The notes below the pieces were generated by a model. That model was not told where the DNA came from. It saw only the letters and a program-made list of their open reading frames with translations, and did not search any database. The position numbers were made by a program, and so were the translations under genes. Below, piece after piece: positions 1 to 8,968 of a stretch of 64,000 nt of DNA. How positions within the stretch are numbered: position 1 is the stretch's first letter; each line of letters begins with the position of its first letter. The stretch is taken from the NCBI RefSeq assembly GCF_001014975.1, contig NZ_BBXA01000026.1:124001-188000 (forward strand), given 5' to 3'. The DNA is from Novosphingobium sp. MD-1 (lineage in GTDB: Bacteria; Pseudomonadota; Alphaproteobacteria; Sphingomonadales; Sphingomonadaceae).

Positions 1-39
1 CGCGTGCTCCACACCGCCTATGGGCTGGACGCCGCGTAA
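1..39 (+). CDS. C-terminal end of an unidentified protein (partial)
   Basis: Frame 1 reads twelve residues ending in YGLDAA before a TAA stop. A 12-bp GC-rich stem-loop follows closely, as expected at the end of a transcription unit. Too little is present to name a family. It is called coding only because the frame is open from the window edge and a terminator-like hairpin follows. Confidence 0.4.
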   Translation, partial: RVLHTAYGLDAA

Positions 40-61
40 AGGACTGTTTCTGAAAGCGAAA

Positions 62-99
62 CCCCGCCTCCGGATAGGGGGGATAAACCGGAGGCGGGG
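62..99 (+). terminator. GC-rich hairpin after the truncated gene
   Basis: A perfect 12-bp stem (62-73 pairs with 88-99) encloses a 14-base purine-rich loop. There is no T-run, so if it terminates it does so weakly or with Rho. It lies 23 bases after the stop of the partial gene. Confidence 0.5.
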
Positions 100-340
100 C
101 GCGACCCGACTGGCTCTGGGGGAGGGGATGGTGCCAGTCCGGAACGGGGAAGCGGGGTTGCTTCGTGTCGAAACCGGTATAGGCCCTGCCCTCTGATTGG
201 TAAAACGGGATAAAGCGGTCACAGTCATCGCTTGGGCCGATCATTGTCCGTATCGCACCCTGCTCTTGCCGCCCGCTCTTGTCGGCGCACGCCGCGCGGC
301 CTAAGGGGCTGCCGCTCTGGCACGGACGATGGGAACCCTG
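100..340. other. Intergenic region upstream of the nitronate monooxygenase-like gene
   Basis: No convincing gene is seen here. The stretch presumably carries the promoter of the following gene, but I cannot point to clear -35 and -10 boxes. Confidence 0.4.
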
Positions 341-1354
341 ATGACGGCACCTGTGAAGACTTCAGCGCTGATGGCGCGCGGCGCGGCGTTCCTCGGCACC
401 GAACACGCCATCCTGTGCGGGGCGATGAGCTGGGTTTCCGAACGCAATCTGGTGGCCGCGATCAGCAACGCCGGCGGCTTCGGCGTGATCGCCTGCGGCG
501 CGATGACGCCCGAACTGCTCGATGCCGAAATCGCGGGGACCAAGGCGCTGACGGCCCGCCCGTTCGGCGTGAACCTCATCACCATGCACCCCCAGCTGTT
601 CGACCTGATCGCGGTCTGCGCCCGGCACGGCGTGGGCCATGTGGTGCTGGCGGGCGGCATTCCGCCCAAGGGCAGCGTGGAAGCGATCAAGGATTTCGGC
701 GCGAAAGTGCTGGTTTTCGCGCCCACGCTGGCGCTGGCGAAGAAGCTGCTGCGTTCGGGCGCGGACGCGCTGGTGATCGAAGGCAGCGAGGCCGGCGGCC
801 ATATCGGCCCGGTTTCCACCAGCGTGCTGGCGCAGGAATTCCTGCCGGCGCTGGCGGAGGACCACGTGGTGTTCGTGGCCGGCGGCATCGGCCGGGGCGA
901 GATGATCGCCTCTTACCTCGAAATGGGCGCCAGCGGCGTGCAGCTGGGCACGCGCTTTGCCTGCGCCAGCGAATCCATCGCCCATCCCGCGTTCAAGCAG
1001 GCGTTCTTCCGCGCCAACGCGCGCGATGCGATCGCCTCGGTCCAGGTCGATCCGCGCCTGCCGGTGATCCCGGTGCGCGCGCTGAAGAACAAGGGCACCG
1101 AGGAATTCACCGCCAAGCAGGTGGAAGTGGCGCGGCTGCTGGACCAGGGCACGGTGGACATGGCGGCGGCGCAGCTCGAAATCGAGCATTTCTGGGCCGG
1201 CGCGCTGCGCCGCGCGGTGATCGACGGCGATGTTGAGCGCGGATCGATCATGGCCGGGCAATCGGTGGGCATGGTGACGAAGGAAGAACCCGTCACCGCG
1301 ATCATCGCGCAATTGCTGGCGGAAAGCGAAGCCGCGCTGAACGCGCGCGGCTGA
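341..1354 (+). CDS. Nitronate monooxygenase / 2-nitropropane dioxygenase-like flavoprotein
   Basis: A 337-residue TIM-barrel flavoprotein of the NMO/FabK-like family. Members bind FMN and either oxidise alkyl nitronates or, in some branches, act as enoyl reductases. The N-terminal AISNAGGFGVIA, the central GSEAGGHIGP and the later VAGGIGRGEM and QLGTRF segments are the usual FMN phosphate- and isoalloxazine-contacting loops. I chose the ATG at 341 because GGGAA lies five bases upstream; an in-frame ATG at 329 has no such site. The gene stands alone between a hairpin and a dispersed palindromic repeat. The true substrate cannot be told from sequence; the family is called with confidence, the activity is not. 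Confidence 0.8.
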   Translation: MTAPVKTSALMARGAAFLGTEHAILCGAMSWVSERNLVAAISNAGGFGVIACGAMTPELLDAEIAGTKALTARPFGVNLITMHPQLFDLIAVCARHGVGHVVLAGGIPPKGSVEAIKDFGAKVLVFAPTLALAKKLLRSGADALVIEGSEAGGHIGPVSTSVLAQEFLPALAEDHVVFVAGGIGRGEMIASYLEMGASGVQLGTRFACASESIAHPAFKQAFFRANARDAIASVQVDPRLPVIPVRALKNKGTEEFTAKQVEVARLLDQGTVDMAAAQLEIEHFWAGALRRAVIDGDVERGSIMAGQSVGMVTKEEPVTAIIAQLLAESEAALNARG

Positions 1355-1400
1355 AGCCGGAAAAACCGTCCTGAAATCGCCCCCTAAGTCGTCCCCTAGC

Positions 1401-1485
1401 TCGTCATTGCGAGGGGCGAAGCCCCGCGGCAATCCAGAGCGGCACCCGGAGCGCTGGATTGCTTCGCTTGCGCTCGCAATGACGA
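1401..1485. repeat. Dispersed palindromic intergenic repeat, copy 1
   Basis: An imperfect inverted repeat begins TCGTCATTGCGAG and ends with CTCGCAATGACGA, with inner arms reading GCAATCCAG and CTGGATTGC. Three relatives lie at 10836-10913, 35860-35943 and 44499-44582. The left arm carries an extra GGGGCGAAGCCCC block that is absent from copy 2. It sits in a convergent gap between the flavoprotein gene and dut. Confidence 0.8.
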
Positions 1486-1512
1486 AATGCCCCGGTCCCG
1501 GTGCGCCCTGCC

Positions 1513-1995
1513 CTAACCGCTGAAGGCAACGACCCCGCCGGTCGATCCGAAGCCGCCTTCGCCGCGCGCGGTTTCGTCCAGTTCGTCCACTTCCAGCCAG
1601 CTCGCCTGGGTCACCGGGGCGAGCACCAGCTGCGCCACGCGATCGCCGCGCCGGATGGCGAAGGGTTCGGCGCCCAGGTTGATCATGATGACCTTCAGTT
1701 CGCCGCGATAATCCGAATCGATCGTGCCGGGCGTGTTGGGCACGGTGACGCCGTGCTTGAGCGCGAGGCCCGAACGCGGACGGACCTGGATCTCGAACCC
1801 TTGCGGAATCGCCACGGCAAGGCCGGTGGCGACGGCATGGCGCGCGCCGGGGGCCAGGGTCACGTCCTCGGCCGAAACCACGTCCATGCCCGCCGCGCCG
1901 GCGGTGGCATAGGCGGGCAGCGGCAGGTCCTTGCCGCCGGGCAGGCGCTTGACGCGGACGGGAACGGCGGCGGTTTCAGGCGAGTGCATCGGCAA
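1513..1995 (-). CDS. dut: dUTP diphosphatase
   Basis: A 160-residue homotrimeric-type dUTPase. It hydrolyses dUTP to dUMP and pyrophosphate, keeping uracil out of DNA and supplying dTMP synthesis. Conserved motifs are in order: AGMDVVSA near residue 35, [11 protein letters not shown] in the middle, [11 protein letters not shown] before residue 105, and the C-terminal GGFGSTGG that closes over the active site. Length is normal. The start overlaps the 3' end of coaBC by 20 bases, so the two genes are co-transcribed and probably translationally coupled; the coaBC-dut order is common in alphaproteobacteria. Confidence 0.95.
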   Translation of the reverse strand: MPMHSPETAAVPVRVKRLPGGKDLPLPAYATAGAAGMDVVSAEDVTLAPGARHAVATGLAVAIPQGFEIQVRPRSGLALKHGVTVPNTPGTIDSDYRGELKVIMINLGAEPFAIRRGDRVAQLVLAPVTQASWLEVDELDETARGEGGFGSTGGVVAFSG

Positions 1996-3166
1996 TCCTT
2001 TCGACCAGCGCGGAGGCGACCTGGTCCTTGGGCATTTCGGGCAGGCTTTCGACCCCGGCGGCGGTGACGATGTGGACCGCGTTCAACGCGCCGCCCATCA
2101 CGTCGCCCGACACGTCGTTGGCGACGATCCAGTCGGCGCCCTTGCGCGCCAGCTTGGCCTGCGCGTGGGCGATCACGGTCTCGGTCTCCGCCGCGAAGCC
2201 GACCACCAGCGGCGGGCGCGCGGGCGAACGGCAGAGCGTGGCGAGAATATCGGGATTTTCGGCAAGGCGCAGCGGCGGAATTTCGCCCGAGCCGTCCTTC
2301 TTGAGCTTCTGCGGCGCTTCGTCCGCCGCGCGCCAGTCGGCCACGGCGGCGACCATCACGGCGGCGTCGGCGGGCAGCGCGGCCTCGACCGCGGCGGCCA
2401 TCGCGCGCGCGGTTTCCACGTCCACGCGGTCCACGCCCGGTGGCGTCGGCAACTGGACCGGGCCGGCCACCAGCGTTACCCGCGCACCGGCCCGCGCGGC
2501 GGCGGCGGCGATGGCGAAGCCCTGCTTCCCGCTGGAGCGGTTGGCGATGTAGCGCACCGGATCGATCGGTTCGTGGGTGGGGCCGGCGGTGACGACGATG
2601 TGCTTGCCGGCCAGACGGCGGGCGCCAGGGCCGCACATGCCGGCGATCGCCTGCCAGATCGCGGGCGGTTCGGGCAGGCGGCCGGGGCCGAATTCGCCAC
2701 AGGCCATCGGGCCTTCGTCCGGCTCCAGCACGGTCACGCCATCGGCGCGCAGCGTGGCCACGTTGCGCCGCGTGGCGGGATGCCCCCACATGCGCACGTT
2801 CATCGCCGGCACGGCCAGCACCGGCTTGTCGGTGGCTAGCAGCAGCGTGGTGGCCAGATCGTCGGCCACGCCCGCCGCCATGCGGGCGAGCAGATCGGCC
2901 GTCGCCGGGCAGACGACGACGAGATCGGCCTGCCGTGACAGCTGGATGTGCCCCATCTCGACCTCGTTCTTGAGGTCCCACAGCGTGGTGTGCACGGGGT
3001 TCTCGCTGAGCGCGGCGAGCGTGAGCGGCGTGACGAAGTGCGATCCGCCGTCGGTCAGGACGCAGGTGACCGAGCCGCCCTCCTTGCGGATCAGCCGCAC
3101 CAGTTCGGCGGCCTTGTAGGCGGCGATTCCGCCACCGACGATCAGGAGAATGCGCGGTCCGTTCAT
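1976..3166 (-). CDS. coaBC: Bifunctional phosphopantothenoylcysteine decarboxylase / phosphopantothenate-cysteine ligase
   Basis: A 396-residue coenzyme A biosynthesis enzyme. The N-terminal CoaC flavoprotein half starts [17 protein letters not shown] and carries the PAMNVRMW substrate-binding motif and the [14 protein letters not shown] loop that holds the catalytic cysteine. The C-terminal CoaB half begins near [20 protein letters not shown] and carries the AAVADWR and QKLKK segments. The frame is open far upstream, but homology starts exactly at MNGPRIL, so I used that ATG. It is divergent from the small membrane protein gene and leads the coaBC-dut pair. Confidence 0.95.
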   Translation of the reverse strand: MNGPRILLIVGGGIAAYKAAELVRLIRKEGGSVTCVLTDGGSHFVTPLTLAALSENPVHTTLWDLKNEVEMGHIQLSRQADLVVVCPATADLLARMAAGVADDLATTLLLATDKPVLAVPAMNVRMWGHPATRRNVATLRADGVTVLEPDEGPMACGEFGPGRLPEPPAIWQAIAGMCGPGARRLAGKHIVVTAGPTHEPIDPVRYIANRSSGKQGFAIAAAAARAGARVTLVAGPVQLPTPPGVDRVDVETARAMAAAVEAALPADAAVMVAAVADWRAADEAPQKLKKDGSGEIPPLRLAENPDILATLCRSPARPPLVVGFAAETETVIAHAQAKLARKGADWIVANDVSGDVMGGALNAVHIVTAAGVESLPEMPKDQVASALVERIADALA

Positions 3167-3259
3167 CGCCCGCGCTTGTGCAATGCGGTTCGCCCGCGCG
3201 CAATCCTTTTGCGCGAAAGGCGAACTTGCGGCACACCGGCCCGAAACGGAGGGACCGAT

Positions 3260-3682
3260 ATGCGTCTTGTAGTGACCGCGCTGATTTTCCTGACGGGCCT
3301 GTTCGACCTGTTCATGGCGGTTTCGTTCCTGCTCGATCCCGGCAGTGCCGGCGCGGGGCTGGGCGTGGCGGCGATCGGCATGGCCGGTGGGCCGCAGGGC
3401 GCGGCGGCGGGGCTTTCGACGATCCGCGCGGACTTCACCTCGTTCTTCGGCGTCGGCGCGTTCTGCATGATGTGGGGCGCCTGGCGCCGCAACGCGGACC
3501 TGCTGCTGGTGCCGGCGCTGCTGTTCGGCGTCTCGTTCGTGGGCCGCGCGGTGAACGTGGCGATGGTCGGTCCCTATCCGCAATGGCCCCTGCCGATGGG
3601 CGTGGAGGCCTTCCACGTCGCTCTGGCGCTTGCGGCGTGGCGACTGCTGCCACACCACCGGATCAGCGACATCGCCGCTTAG
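3260..3682 (+). CDS. Small four-helix membrane protein of unknown function
   Basis: A 140-residue, very hydrophobic protein with four likely membrane helices: residues about 3-25, 32-50, 60-95 in two parts, and 110-130. GGAGGG lies six bases before the ATG and decides the start. It resembles small DUF4345-like inner-membrane proteins, which have no assigned function; that family match is from general appearance only. It is divergent from coaBC and convergent with the acyltransferase gene. Confidence 0.7.
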   Translation: MRLVVTALIFLTGLFDLFMAVSFLLDPGSAGAGLGVAAIGMAGGPQGAAAGLSTIRADFTSFFGVGAFCMMWGAWRRNADLLLVPALLFGVSFVGRAVNVAMVGPYPQWPLPMGVEAFHVALALAAWRLLPHHRISDIAA

Positions 3683-3721
3683 AAGCCGTCCAGGGGCATT
3701 TTAGGGCTATCCAGGCGTGGC

Positions 3722-4846
3722 TCAGGCGTGCGCCGGGTGGTGGTCGCGCAGCCGCTTGGCCATGCGGAACACCCAGCGCTGCGCCGGCCGTTCGAACCAG
3801 CGGTGCGAGGCGAAGCCGGCCAGGATGGCGAGGCCCAGGAAAAAGACGAGGAACGCAGGCTGGCTGGCGATGCGGCGCGTGCCCACCGTCTCGTCGATCA
3901 GCAACACCAGCATGAGCTGCAAGGGGAAATGCCACAGGTAGATGCCATAGGAGGCATCGCCCAGCTGCCGGCCGATGGCGAAGCGATCGTTGCGGTCGGC
4001 CAGATCGAGCGCGAGCGTGAGGCAGAGCGCGGCGAAGGTGCCGGCAAGGATCACCATGTCGCGCGATTGCCAGCCGTTCCAGGCCCAGAACGCCCCCGCC
4101 ACCAGCAGCGCGCCCAGCGGCAGCAGCGTGGCCGGGCGCAACCAGCCGCGCAGCGCCATGCCATAGACGGCCACCCCGCCGAAGAAATAGCCGATGCAGG
4201 CCATCACGTCCCGGTCGGGCAGCTTGGCGAACACCGCCCAGACGAAGCCTGCCGCGATCGGCAGCCCCAGCGCCAGCGGCGCGCGGCGCAAAGCGGGCAG
4301 CGTCAGCCAGAACACCGCATAGGCGAGCATTTCGGTGGAGAGCGACCACGACGGGCCGTTGAACGACTGGTTATCCTGCCATCCCCAGTACTGCATCAGC
4401 GGCAGGCTGAGCAGGAAGTGCTTGAGGTTGTTCTGGTGGTAGATGAAATCGGTGCCGTTGAGGCCCGCATAGGCCGCCTGCAGCACCGCCACGAGCATCA
4501 GCGTCAGCAGGTGCAGCGGCCACAGCCGGGCCACGCGCGCCAGCCAGAAGCGCCCGCGCCCCTGCGTGTCGGCCAGATAGACGTGCGCGAAGACGAAGCC
4601 CGAAACCGCCCAGAAATACTGCACGGCGGTGTGGCCGTAGTCGTAGAGCCAGGCGAGCGCGTGGTAGAGCGGCACCACCGCCGAGCGCCGGACGTGGAAG
4701 CCGTATTCGACCGGCGGCACGAAGAAGTGCTGGTAATGCCAGAACAGCACGGCCACCGCCGCGAGCAGGCGCGAGAAATCGAGGGCGTTGAAGTGCCTCT
4801 TGGAAAGCCGCAGGCGGCCTTTCGCCGAAGGAGGCGCGGCGTTCAT
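3722..4846 (-). CDS. Acyltransferase family 3 membrane protein (OafA/YrhL type)
   Basis: A 374-residue polytopic membrane protein of acyltransferase family 3, which O-acetylates or otherwise acylates extracytoplasmic carbohydrates and lipids. It starts with FNALDFSRLLAAVAVLFWHY, where the family's conserved D-x-x-R and the catalytic-type His are visible. It continues with WAVSGFVFAH, SWSLSTEMLAY and the late YGIYLWHFPL motif, with about ten hydrophobic segments. Its ATG overlaps the ubiB stop as ATGA, so it is translationally coupled to ubiB. This is a lineage-specific insertion into the usual ubiE-ubiB-coaBC-dut order. The substrate is unknown. Confidence 0.85.
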   Translation of the reverse strand: MNAAPPSAKGRLRLSKRHFNALDFSRLLAAVAVLFWHYQHFFVPPVEYGFHVRRSAVVPLYHALAWLYDYGHTAVQYFWAVSGFVFAHVYLADTQGRGRFWLARVARLWPLHLLTLMLVAVLQAAYAGLNGTDFIYHQNNLKHFLLSLPLMQYWGWQDNQSFNGPSWSLSTEMLAYAVFWLTLPALRRAPLALGLPIAAGFVWAVFAKLPDRDVMACIGYFFGGVAVYGMALRGWLRPATLLPLGALLVAGAFWAWNGWQSRDMVILAGTFAALCLTLALDLADRNDRFAIGRQLGDASYGIYLWHFPLQLMLVLLIDETVGTRRIASQPAFLVFFLGLAILAGFASHRWFERPAQRWVFRMAKRLRDHHPAHA

Positions 4847-6402
4847 CCCCACCAGCCCAGCAGGCTGCCGGCGAGCGTGAGGCCCGCGCCCGCCGCGAAG
4901 GCCAGCGCATAGCCCGCCCAGCCGCCGGACGAGGTGCCCCGCTTGCGTTCCCACATCAGTTCCACGGCGGGCAGTGGCGGCGGTTCGGGCGCGCCGCCCT
5001 TGGCGGGGAAGCGGTCCTCGATCCGGCGGACCAGCGCGGGCAGGCGCAGCAGCGTTTCGGCATCCTCGCGGATGCGATCGGCAATCGCGGATTCGGGGCC
5101 GAGTTCGTCGCGGATCCAGCTGCGCACGAACGGCGCGGCGGTATCCCACATGTTGATGTCGGGATCGAGCTGGGTGGCGATCCCTTCGACCATGACCATC
5201 GATTTCTGCAGCAGCAGCAGGTGCGGCTGGGTCTGCATGTCGAAATCGCGGGTGATCGCGAACAGCCCGTCGAGCATCTGGCCCACCGAAAGCTCGCTGA
5301 CCGGCTTGCCGCGCATCGGTTCGCCCACGGCGCGCAGCGCGGTCGCGAATTCGTCGACCGAATGGTAGCTCGGCACGTATTGCGCCTCGAAATGGATCTC
5401 GGCCACGCGGCGGTAGTTGCCGGTGGTGAGGCCATAGAGGATCTCGGCGAGCCACGCGCGGGCGCGCCGGTCGATGCGGCCCATGATGCCGAAATCGATC
5501 GCGGCGATGGTGCCGTCGGCTTCGACGAACAGGTTGCCCTGGTGCATGTCGGCATGGAAGAAGCCGCCGCTGATCGCCTGGTTCAGGAAGGCGAGCACCA
5601 GCCGGCTGGCCAGTTCCTTGCGATCGTGGCCGGCAGCGTCGAGCGCGGCGTTGTCGCTGATCTTGATGCCGTCGATCCAGTCGAGCGTCATCACCCGGCC
5701 GTTGGTGCGGTCCCAGTCGATCGCGGGGATGCGATAGCCGGGGAAGGCGTGCATCTGTTCGGCGAGTTCGGAAGCGGAGGCGGCCTCGCGCCGCAGGTCC
5801 AGCTCGCGCACGGTCCAGCGCTTGAAATTGGCGATGACAAGGCGCGGGCGCAGGCGGCTGGCCTCGCCGCCCAGCGCTTCGAGGTGCGCGGCGGCCCATT
5901 CGTAGGTCTCGATATCGCGCGTGAACTTCTCGCGCACGCCGGGACGCAGCACCTTGACCGCGACCTCGCGCCCTTCGGTGGTGGTGGCGCGGTGGACCTG
6001 CGCGACCGAGGCGGCGCCGACCGGTTCGGGATCGAATTCGGCGAACATCGCTTCCAGCGGGCGCTCGAACGTGGTCTCGATCTCGTGCCGGATGTGCTTG
6101 AACGCCACCGGGGGCAGGCGGTCCTGCAGGCTCAGCAGGTTGCGCGCGGCTTCCTCGCCCACCAGATCGGGCCGTGTGGCCAGCGTCTGCCCCAGCTTGA
6201 TCGCCGCCGGGCCGATCGCGCGGAAGGCGCCGGCGTAGTCGGGCTCCGCCGGCTGGCGCGTGCCGAACCGGGCGATGCGGCACAGGCGGCGCACCGGCGC
6301 GGGCGTGTTGGGGCTCTGTTCGAGCAGGCGCAGCGCGCCGTGCCGCGCCAGCACGCGGCCCCAGCCCAGCAGGCGGCGGATATGGGTGGCGGGCAGGGTC
6401 AA
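4843..6402 (-). CDS. ubiB: UbiB-family atypical kinase/ATPase for ubiquinone biosynthesis
   Basis: A 519-residue protein required for ubiquinone synthesis, probably as an ATPase that helps extract lipid intermediates from the membrane. The family signature KLGQTLATRPDLV (KxGQ motif), the Ala-rich nucleotide loop VGAASVAQVHRA, the kinase-like FHADMHQGNLFVE and IDFGIMGR (DFG) segments, and a C-terminal hydrophobic anchor are all present. I prefer the TTG start at 6402 because GAGGGG lies nine bases upstream. A second TTG at 6447 would extend into ubiE. It follows ubiE by 13 bases and is coupled to the acyltransferase gene downstream. Confidence 0.93.
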   Translation of the reverse strand: MTLPATHIRRLLGWGRVLARHGALRLLEQSPNTPAPVRRLCRIARFGTRQPAEPDYAGAFRAIGPAAIKLGQTLATRPDLVGEEAARNLLSLQDRLPPVAFKHIRHEIETTFERPLEAMFAEFDPEPVGAASVAQVHRATTTEGREVAVKVLRPGVREKFTRDIETYEWAAAHLEALGGEASRLRPRLVIANFKRWTVRELDLRREAASASELAEQMHAFPGYRIPAIDWDRTNGRVMTLDWIDGIKISDNAALDAAGHDRKELASRLVLAFLNQAISGGFFHADMHQGNLFVEADGTIAAIDFGIMGRIDRRARAWLAEILYGLTTGNYRRVAEIHFEAQYVPSYHSVDEFATALRAVGEPMRGKPVSELSVGQMLDGLFAITRDFDMQTQPHLLLLQKSMVMVEGIATQLDPDINMWDTAAPFVRSWIRDELGPESAIADRIREDAETLLRLPALVRRIEDRFPAKGGAPEPPPLPAVELMWERKRGTSSGGWAGYALAFAAGAGLTLAGSLLGWWG

Positions 6403-6415
6403 GGCCGGCGTCCCC

Positions 6416-7201
6416 TCAGACCTTCCAGCCTGAATGGATGGCGACAAGGCCGCCGAGGATCGGTTCGACCTTGGTGTGCCGGAAGCCCGCCGCGCGGATC
6501 ATCCCCTCGAATTGCGGCATCGGCGGAAAGCGGCGGATCGATTCGATCAGGTAGCGATAGCTGTCGGCATCGCCGGCGATGGCCTGCCCGATCTTCGGCA
6601 CCAGCTTGTGCGAATAGGCGTCATAGACCTCGGAGAAGCCCGGCCATTCGGTGGTCGAGAATTCCAGGCAGAAGAACCGCCCGCCGAACTTGAGCACGCG
6701 GAAAGCCTCGGCCAAAGCCTTGTCGATATGCGTAACGTTACGGATGCCGAAGGCGATCGTGTAGGCATCGAAGAAGCGATCGCCGAAGCTCAGTTCCTCG
6801 GCGTTCTGGCGCGACCAGACGAGGCCGTCGATGCCGCGCTTCATCGCCCGCTCGATGCCCACGTCGAGCATGTCCTGGTTGATGTCGGACACGGTGATCG
6901 CCGCGCCCGAGGCCGCCATGCGGAAGGCGATGTCGCCGGTGCCGCCGGCCATGTCGAGAATCGATTCGCCCTCGCGCGGCTTCACCCGCTTGACGAACCG
7001 GTCCTTCCACAGCCGGTGCATCCCGACCGACATGGCATCGTTCATCACGTCGTATTTGCGCGCGACGCTGGAAAAGACCGCGCCGACGCGGGCGACCTTC
7101 TCTTCGGCAGGAACGTCTTCGTAGCCGAAGGACGCGGTTTCGCCCTGCGTGTTGCCCGTTCCGGCGGTGTCCGTTTCGGTGCCCGATGTGCCAGTGTTCA
7201 T
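6416..7201 (-). CDS. ubiE: Ubiquinone/menaquinone C-methyltransferase
   Basis: A 261-residue SAM-dependent methyltransferase that C-methylates 2-polyprenyl-6-methoxy-benzoquinol in ubiquinone synthesis. The SAM-binding ILDMAGGTGDIA lies at residues 81-92, the UbiE signature DVMNDAMSVGMHRLWKD at about 51-67, and the second signature around RNVTHIDKALAEAFRVLKFGG further on. The first 25 residues are Thr/Gly-rich and variable. I chose the ATG giving MNTGTSG, which has AAGG eight bases upstream. It is divergent from mutM and starts the ubiE-ubiB operon. Confidence 0.95.
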   Translation of the reverse strand: MNTGTSGTETDTAGTGNTQGETASFGYEDVPAEEKVARVGAVFSSVARKYDVMNDAMSVGMHRLWKDRFVKRVKPREGESILDMAGGTGDIAFRMAASGAAITVSDINQDMLDVGIERAMKRGIDGLVWSRQNAEELSFGDRFFDAYTIAFGIRNVTHIDKALAEAFRVLKFGGRFFCLEFSTTEWPGFSEVYDAYSHKLVPKIGQAIAGDADSYRYLIESIRRFPPMPQFEGMIRAAGFRHTKVEPILGGLVAIHSGWKV

Positions 7202-7293
7202 GCCAAGCGCCTTTAGTGGGGAATTGTCCGGACGGCAAAGCCTGTTAGGGGAGGGGGCCGGCACCGCGCGCATCCCCGCAAAAAAGAAACATC

Positions 7294-8106
7294 ATGCCCG
7301 AACTACCCGAAGTCGAAACCACCGTTCGCGGGCTGGCCACCGTGCTGGAAGGGCAGGCCATCGCGCGCGTGCGCGTCAACCGGCCCGATCTGCGCCGCCC
7401 GTTCCCCGCCGATCTGGCGCAGGCGCTGACCGGCGCGCGCGTGACCGGGATGGGGCGGCGCGCCAAGTACGGGCTGGTCCACACCGACCGCGACCGGACG
7501 ATGGTGTTCCACCTGGGCATGTCCGGCCGCTGGCGCATCGATCCGGCGGACATCGGCAAGCACGATCATCTGGTGCTGGAAACCGGCAACGGGCACGTGC
7601 TGGCGCTGAACGACGCGCGGCGGTTCGGCTCGGTCGATCTCGTCGATACCCCGTTGCTGGAAACCTGGCCGGCCTTCGCCGCGCTGGGGCCGGAGCCGCT
7701 GGGCGCGGGCCTGACCGCCGCGCACCTCGCCGCCGCCTTTCGCGATCGCATCGCGGCGGTCAAGCTGCTGCTGCTGGACCAGCGCATCGTGGCGGGCCTT
7801 GGCAACATCTACGTCTGCGAGGCGCTGAACCGCGCCGGCATCCACCCGGAGCGCGCGGGTGGCAAGGTGACACGCAAGGCGCTGGAGCGGCTGGTGCCGA
7901 TGATCCGCGCGGTGCTGGAGGAATCGATCGCGGCGGGGGGATCGACCTTGCGCGACTATGCCCGGCCAGACGGCGAACTGGGCTATTTCGCCAAGGACTG
8001 GCGCGTCTATGGCCGCGAGGGCGAGGTATGCCCCTGCGGCGGCACCGTGGAGCGCGTGGTGCAGGGCGGCCGCTCCACGTTCTTCTGCCGCACCTGCCAG
8101 AAATAA
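7294..8106 (+). CDS. mutM: Formamidopyrimidine-DNA glycosylase
   Basis: A 270-residue Fpg/Nei DNA glycosylase that excises 8-oxoguanine and formamidopyrimidines. The mature N-terminus PELPEVETT supplies the catalytic Pro2 and Glu3. The LGMSGRW and LDQRIVAGLGNIYVCEAL (helix-two-turn-helix) blocks are intact. The C-terminal zinc finger reads CPCGG ... FFCRTCQK, so the first cysteine pair is spaced C-x-C instead of the usual C-x2-C. It is divergent from ubiE, an arrangement common in alphaproteobacteria. Confidence 0.95.
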   Translation: MPELPEVETTVRGLATVLEGQAIARVRVNRPDLRRPFPADLAQALTGARVTGMGRRAKYGLVHTDRDRTMVFHLGMSGRWRIDPADIGKHDHLVLETGNGHVLALNDARRFGSVDLVDTPLLETWPAFAALGPEPLGAGLTAAHLAAAFRDRIAAVKLLLLDQRIVAGLGNIYVCEALNRAGIHPERAGGKVTRKALERLVPMIRAVLEESIAAGGSTLRDYARPDGELGYFAKDWRVYGREGEVCPCGGTVERVVQGGRSTFFCRTCQK

Positions 8107-8170
8107 GAAGTTTTTGTGACAGGGTGTCACATGCCGTTGATTATGCGGCACGCAGGCGTAGCATGGCCTG

Positions 8171-8824
8171 ATGGAGAGGATGGCGTATTTGCTGTTTCTC
8201 GCGGCGCTGGCCCTGGGCGGTCCCGCGCCCGCGAAGGCCGATCAACCGCCCCGCCTGCGCAATCCCGCCGGGATGATCGGGCGTGACGATTACCCCAAGG
8301 ATTCGCTGAAACGCGAGGAATTCGGCGTGGTCTCGGTGGCGCTGGAGGTTTCGCCGCAGGGGCGCGCGACGGCGTGCGCGGTGACCGAAAGCAGCGGCTT
8401 CGCGGCGCTCGACACGGCGACGTGCGCGCTGTTGCAGAACCGCGCGCGGTTCGAGGCGGCGAAGGATGCCGCCGGGCAGCCGGTGGCCGGGCGGTTCGCG
8501 CTTTCGACATCGTGGGGCATGGGCGAGCACATGGCTTCCTCGAACATCCGCCTGACCCTGCAGGCGGCGAAGCTGCCCGAGGACTATCGCCAGTCCGTGC
8601 GCGCGCAGGTGGCGTTCGACGAGACGGGCCACATCCATGCCTGCGACATCCTGCAATCGAGCGGCAGCGCCGCGGTCGATCGCGATGCCTGCGCGTTCAT
8701 GGCCCGCAAGCTGACCGTGCCGCCGCCGAAAAGCCTGGCGCCCGGCGTGCGCCCGGAAGCGATCCGCTATGTGCTGGCGCAAGTGATGACCCGCGCCGAA
8801 GCGGAAAAGGTCGCCGCGCAGTAA
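8171..8824 (+). CDS. Exported protein with two TonB C-terminal-like segments
   Basis: A 217-residue protein with a signal peptide (MERMAYLLFLAALALGGPAPAKA). Two related segments follow, each with a Gly-x-x-x-x-Cys core: GRATACAVTESSGFAALDTATCALL near residues 65-90 and GHIHACDILQSSGSAAVDRDACAFM near 155-180. This pattern is that of the TonB C-terminal domain as found in sphingomonad energy-transducer-like proteins, but no N-terminal membrane anchor or Pro-rich linker is present. It may be a free periplasmic TonB-C domain protein; a role in transport is not shown. It follows mutM on the same strand by 64 bases. Confidence 0.6.
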   Translation: MERMAYLLFLAALALGGPAPAKADQPPRLRNPAGMIGRDDYPKDSLKREEFGVVSVALEVSPQGRATACAVTESSGFAALDTATCALLQNRARFEAAKDAAGQPVAGRFALSTSWGMGEHMASSNIRLTLQAAKLPEDYRQSVRAQVAFDETGHIHACDILQSSGSAAVDRDACAFMARKLTVPPPKSLAPGVRPEAIRYVLAQVMTRAEAEKVAAQ

Positions 8825-8968
8825 GCGCGAACTTTTCCAAAATATAGAACGTTCAAATCCAGATTATGCCTCTGCATTGAAAGGCCGAGTCGCCGTATTC
8901 CTTCACTCACCCCAGCGACCCGGGGCGAACGAACGCACTTTCCAGAGCTTTCCCAGAAGGATACCGCC

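Noticed and set aside
3167..3658. A 164-residue N-terminal extension of coaBC
   Set aside because: Homology begins exactly at MNGPRIL, the extension is low-complexity, and it would overlap the divergent membrane protein gene.
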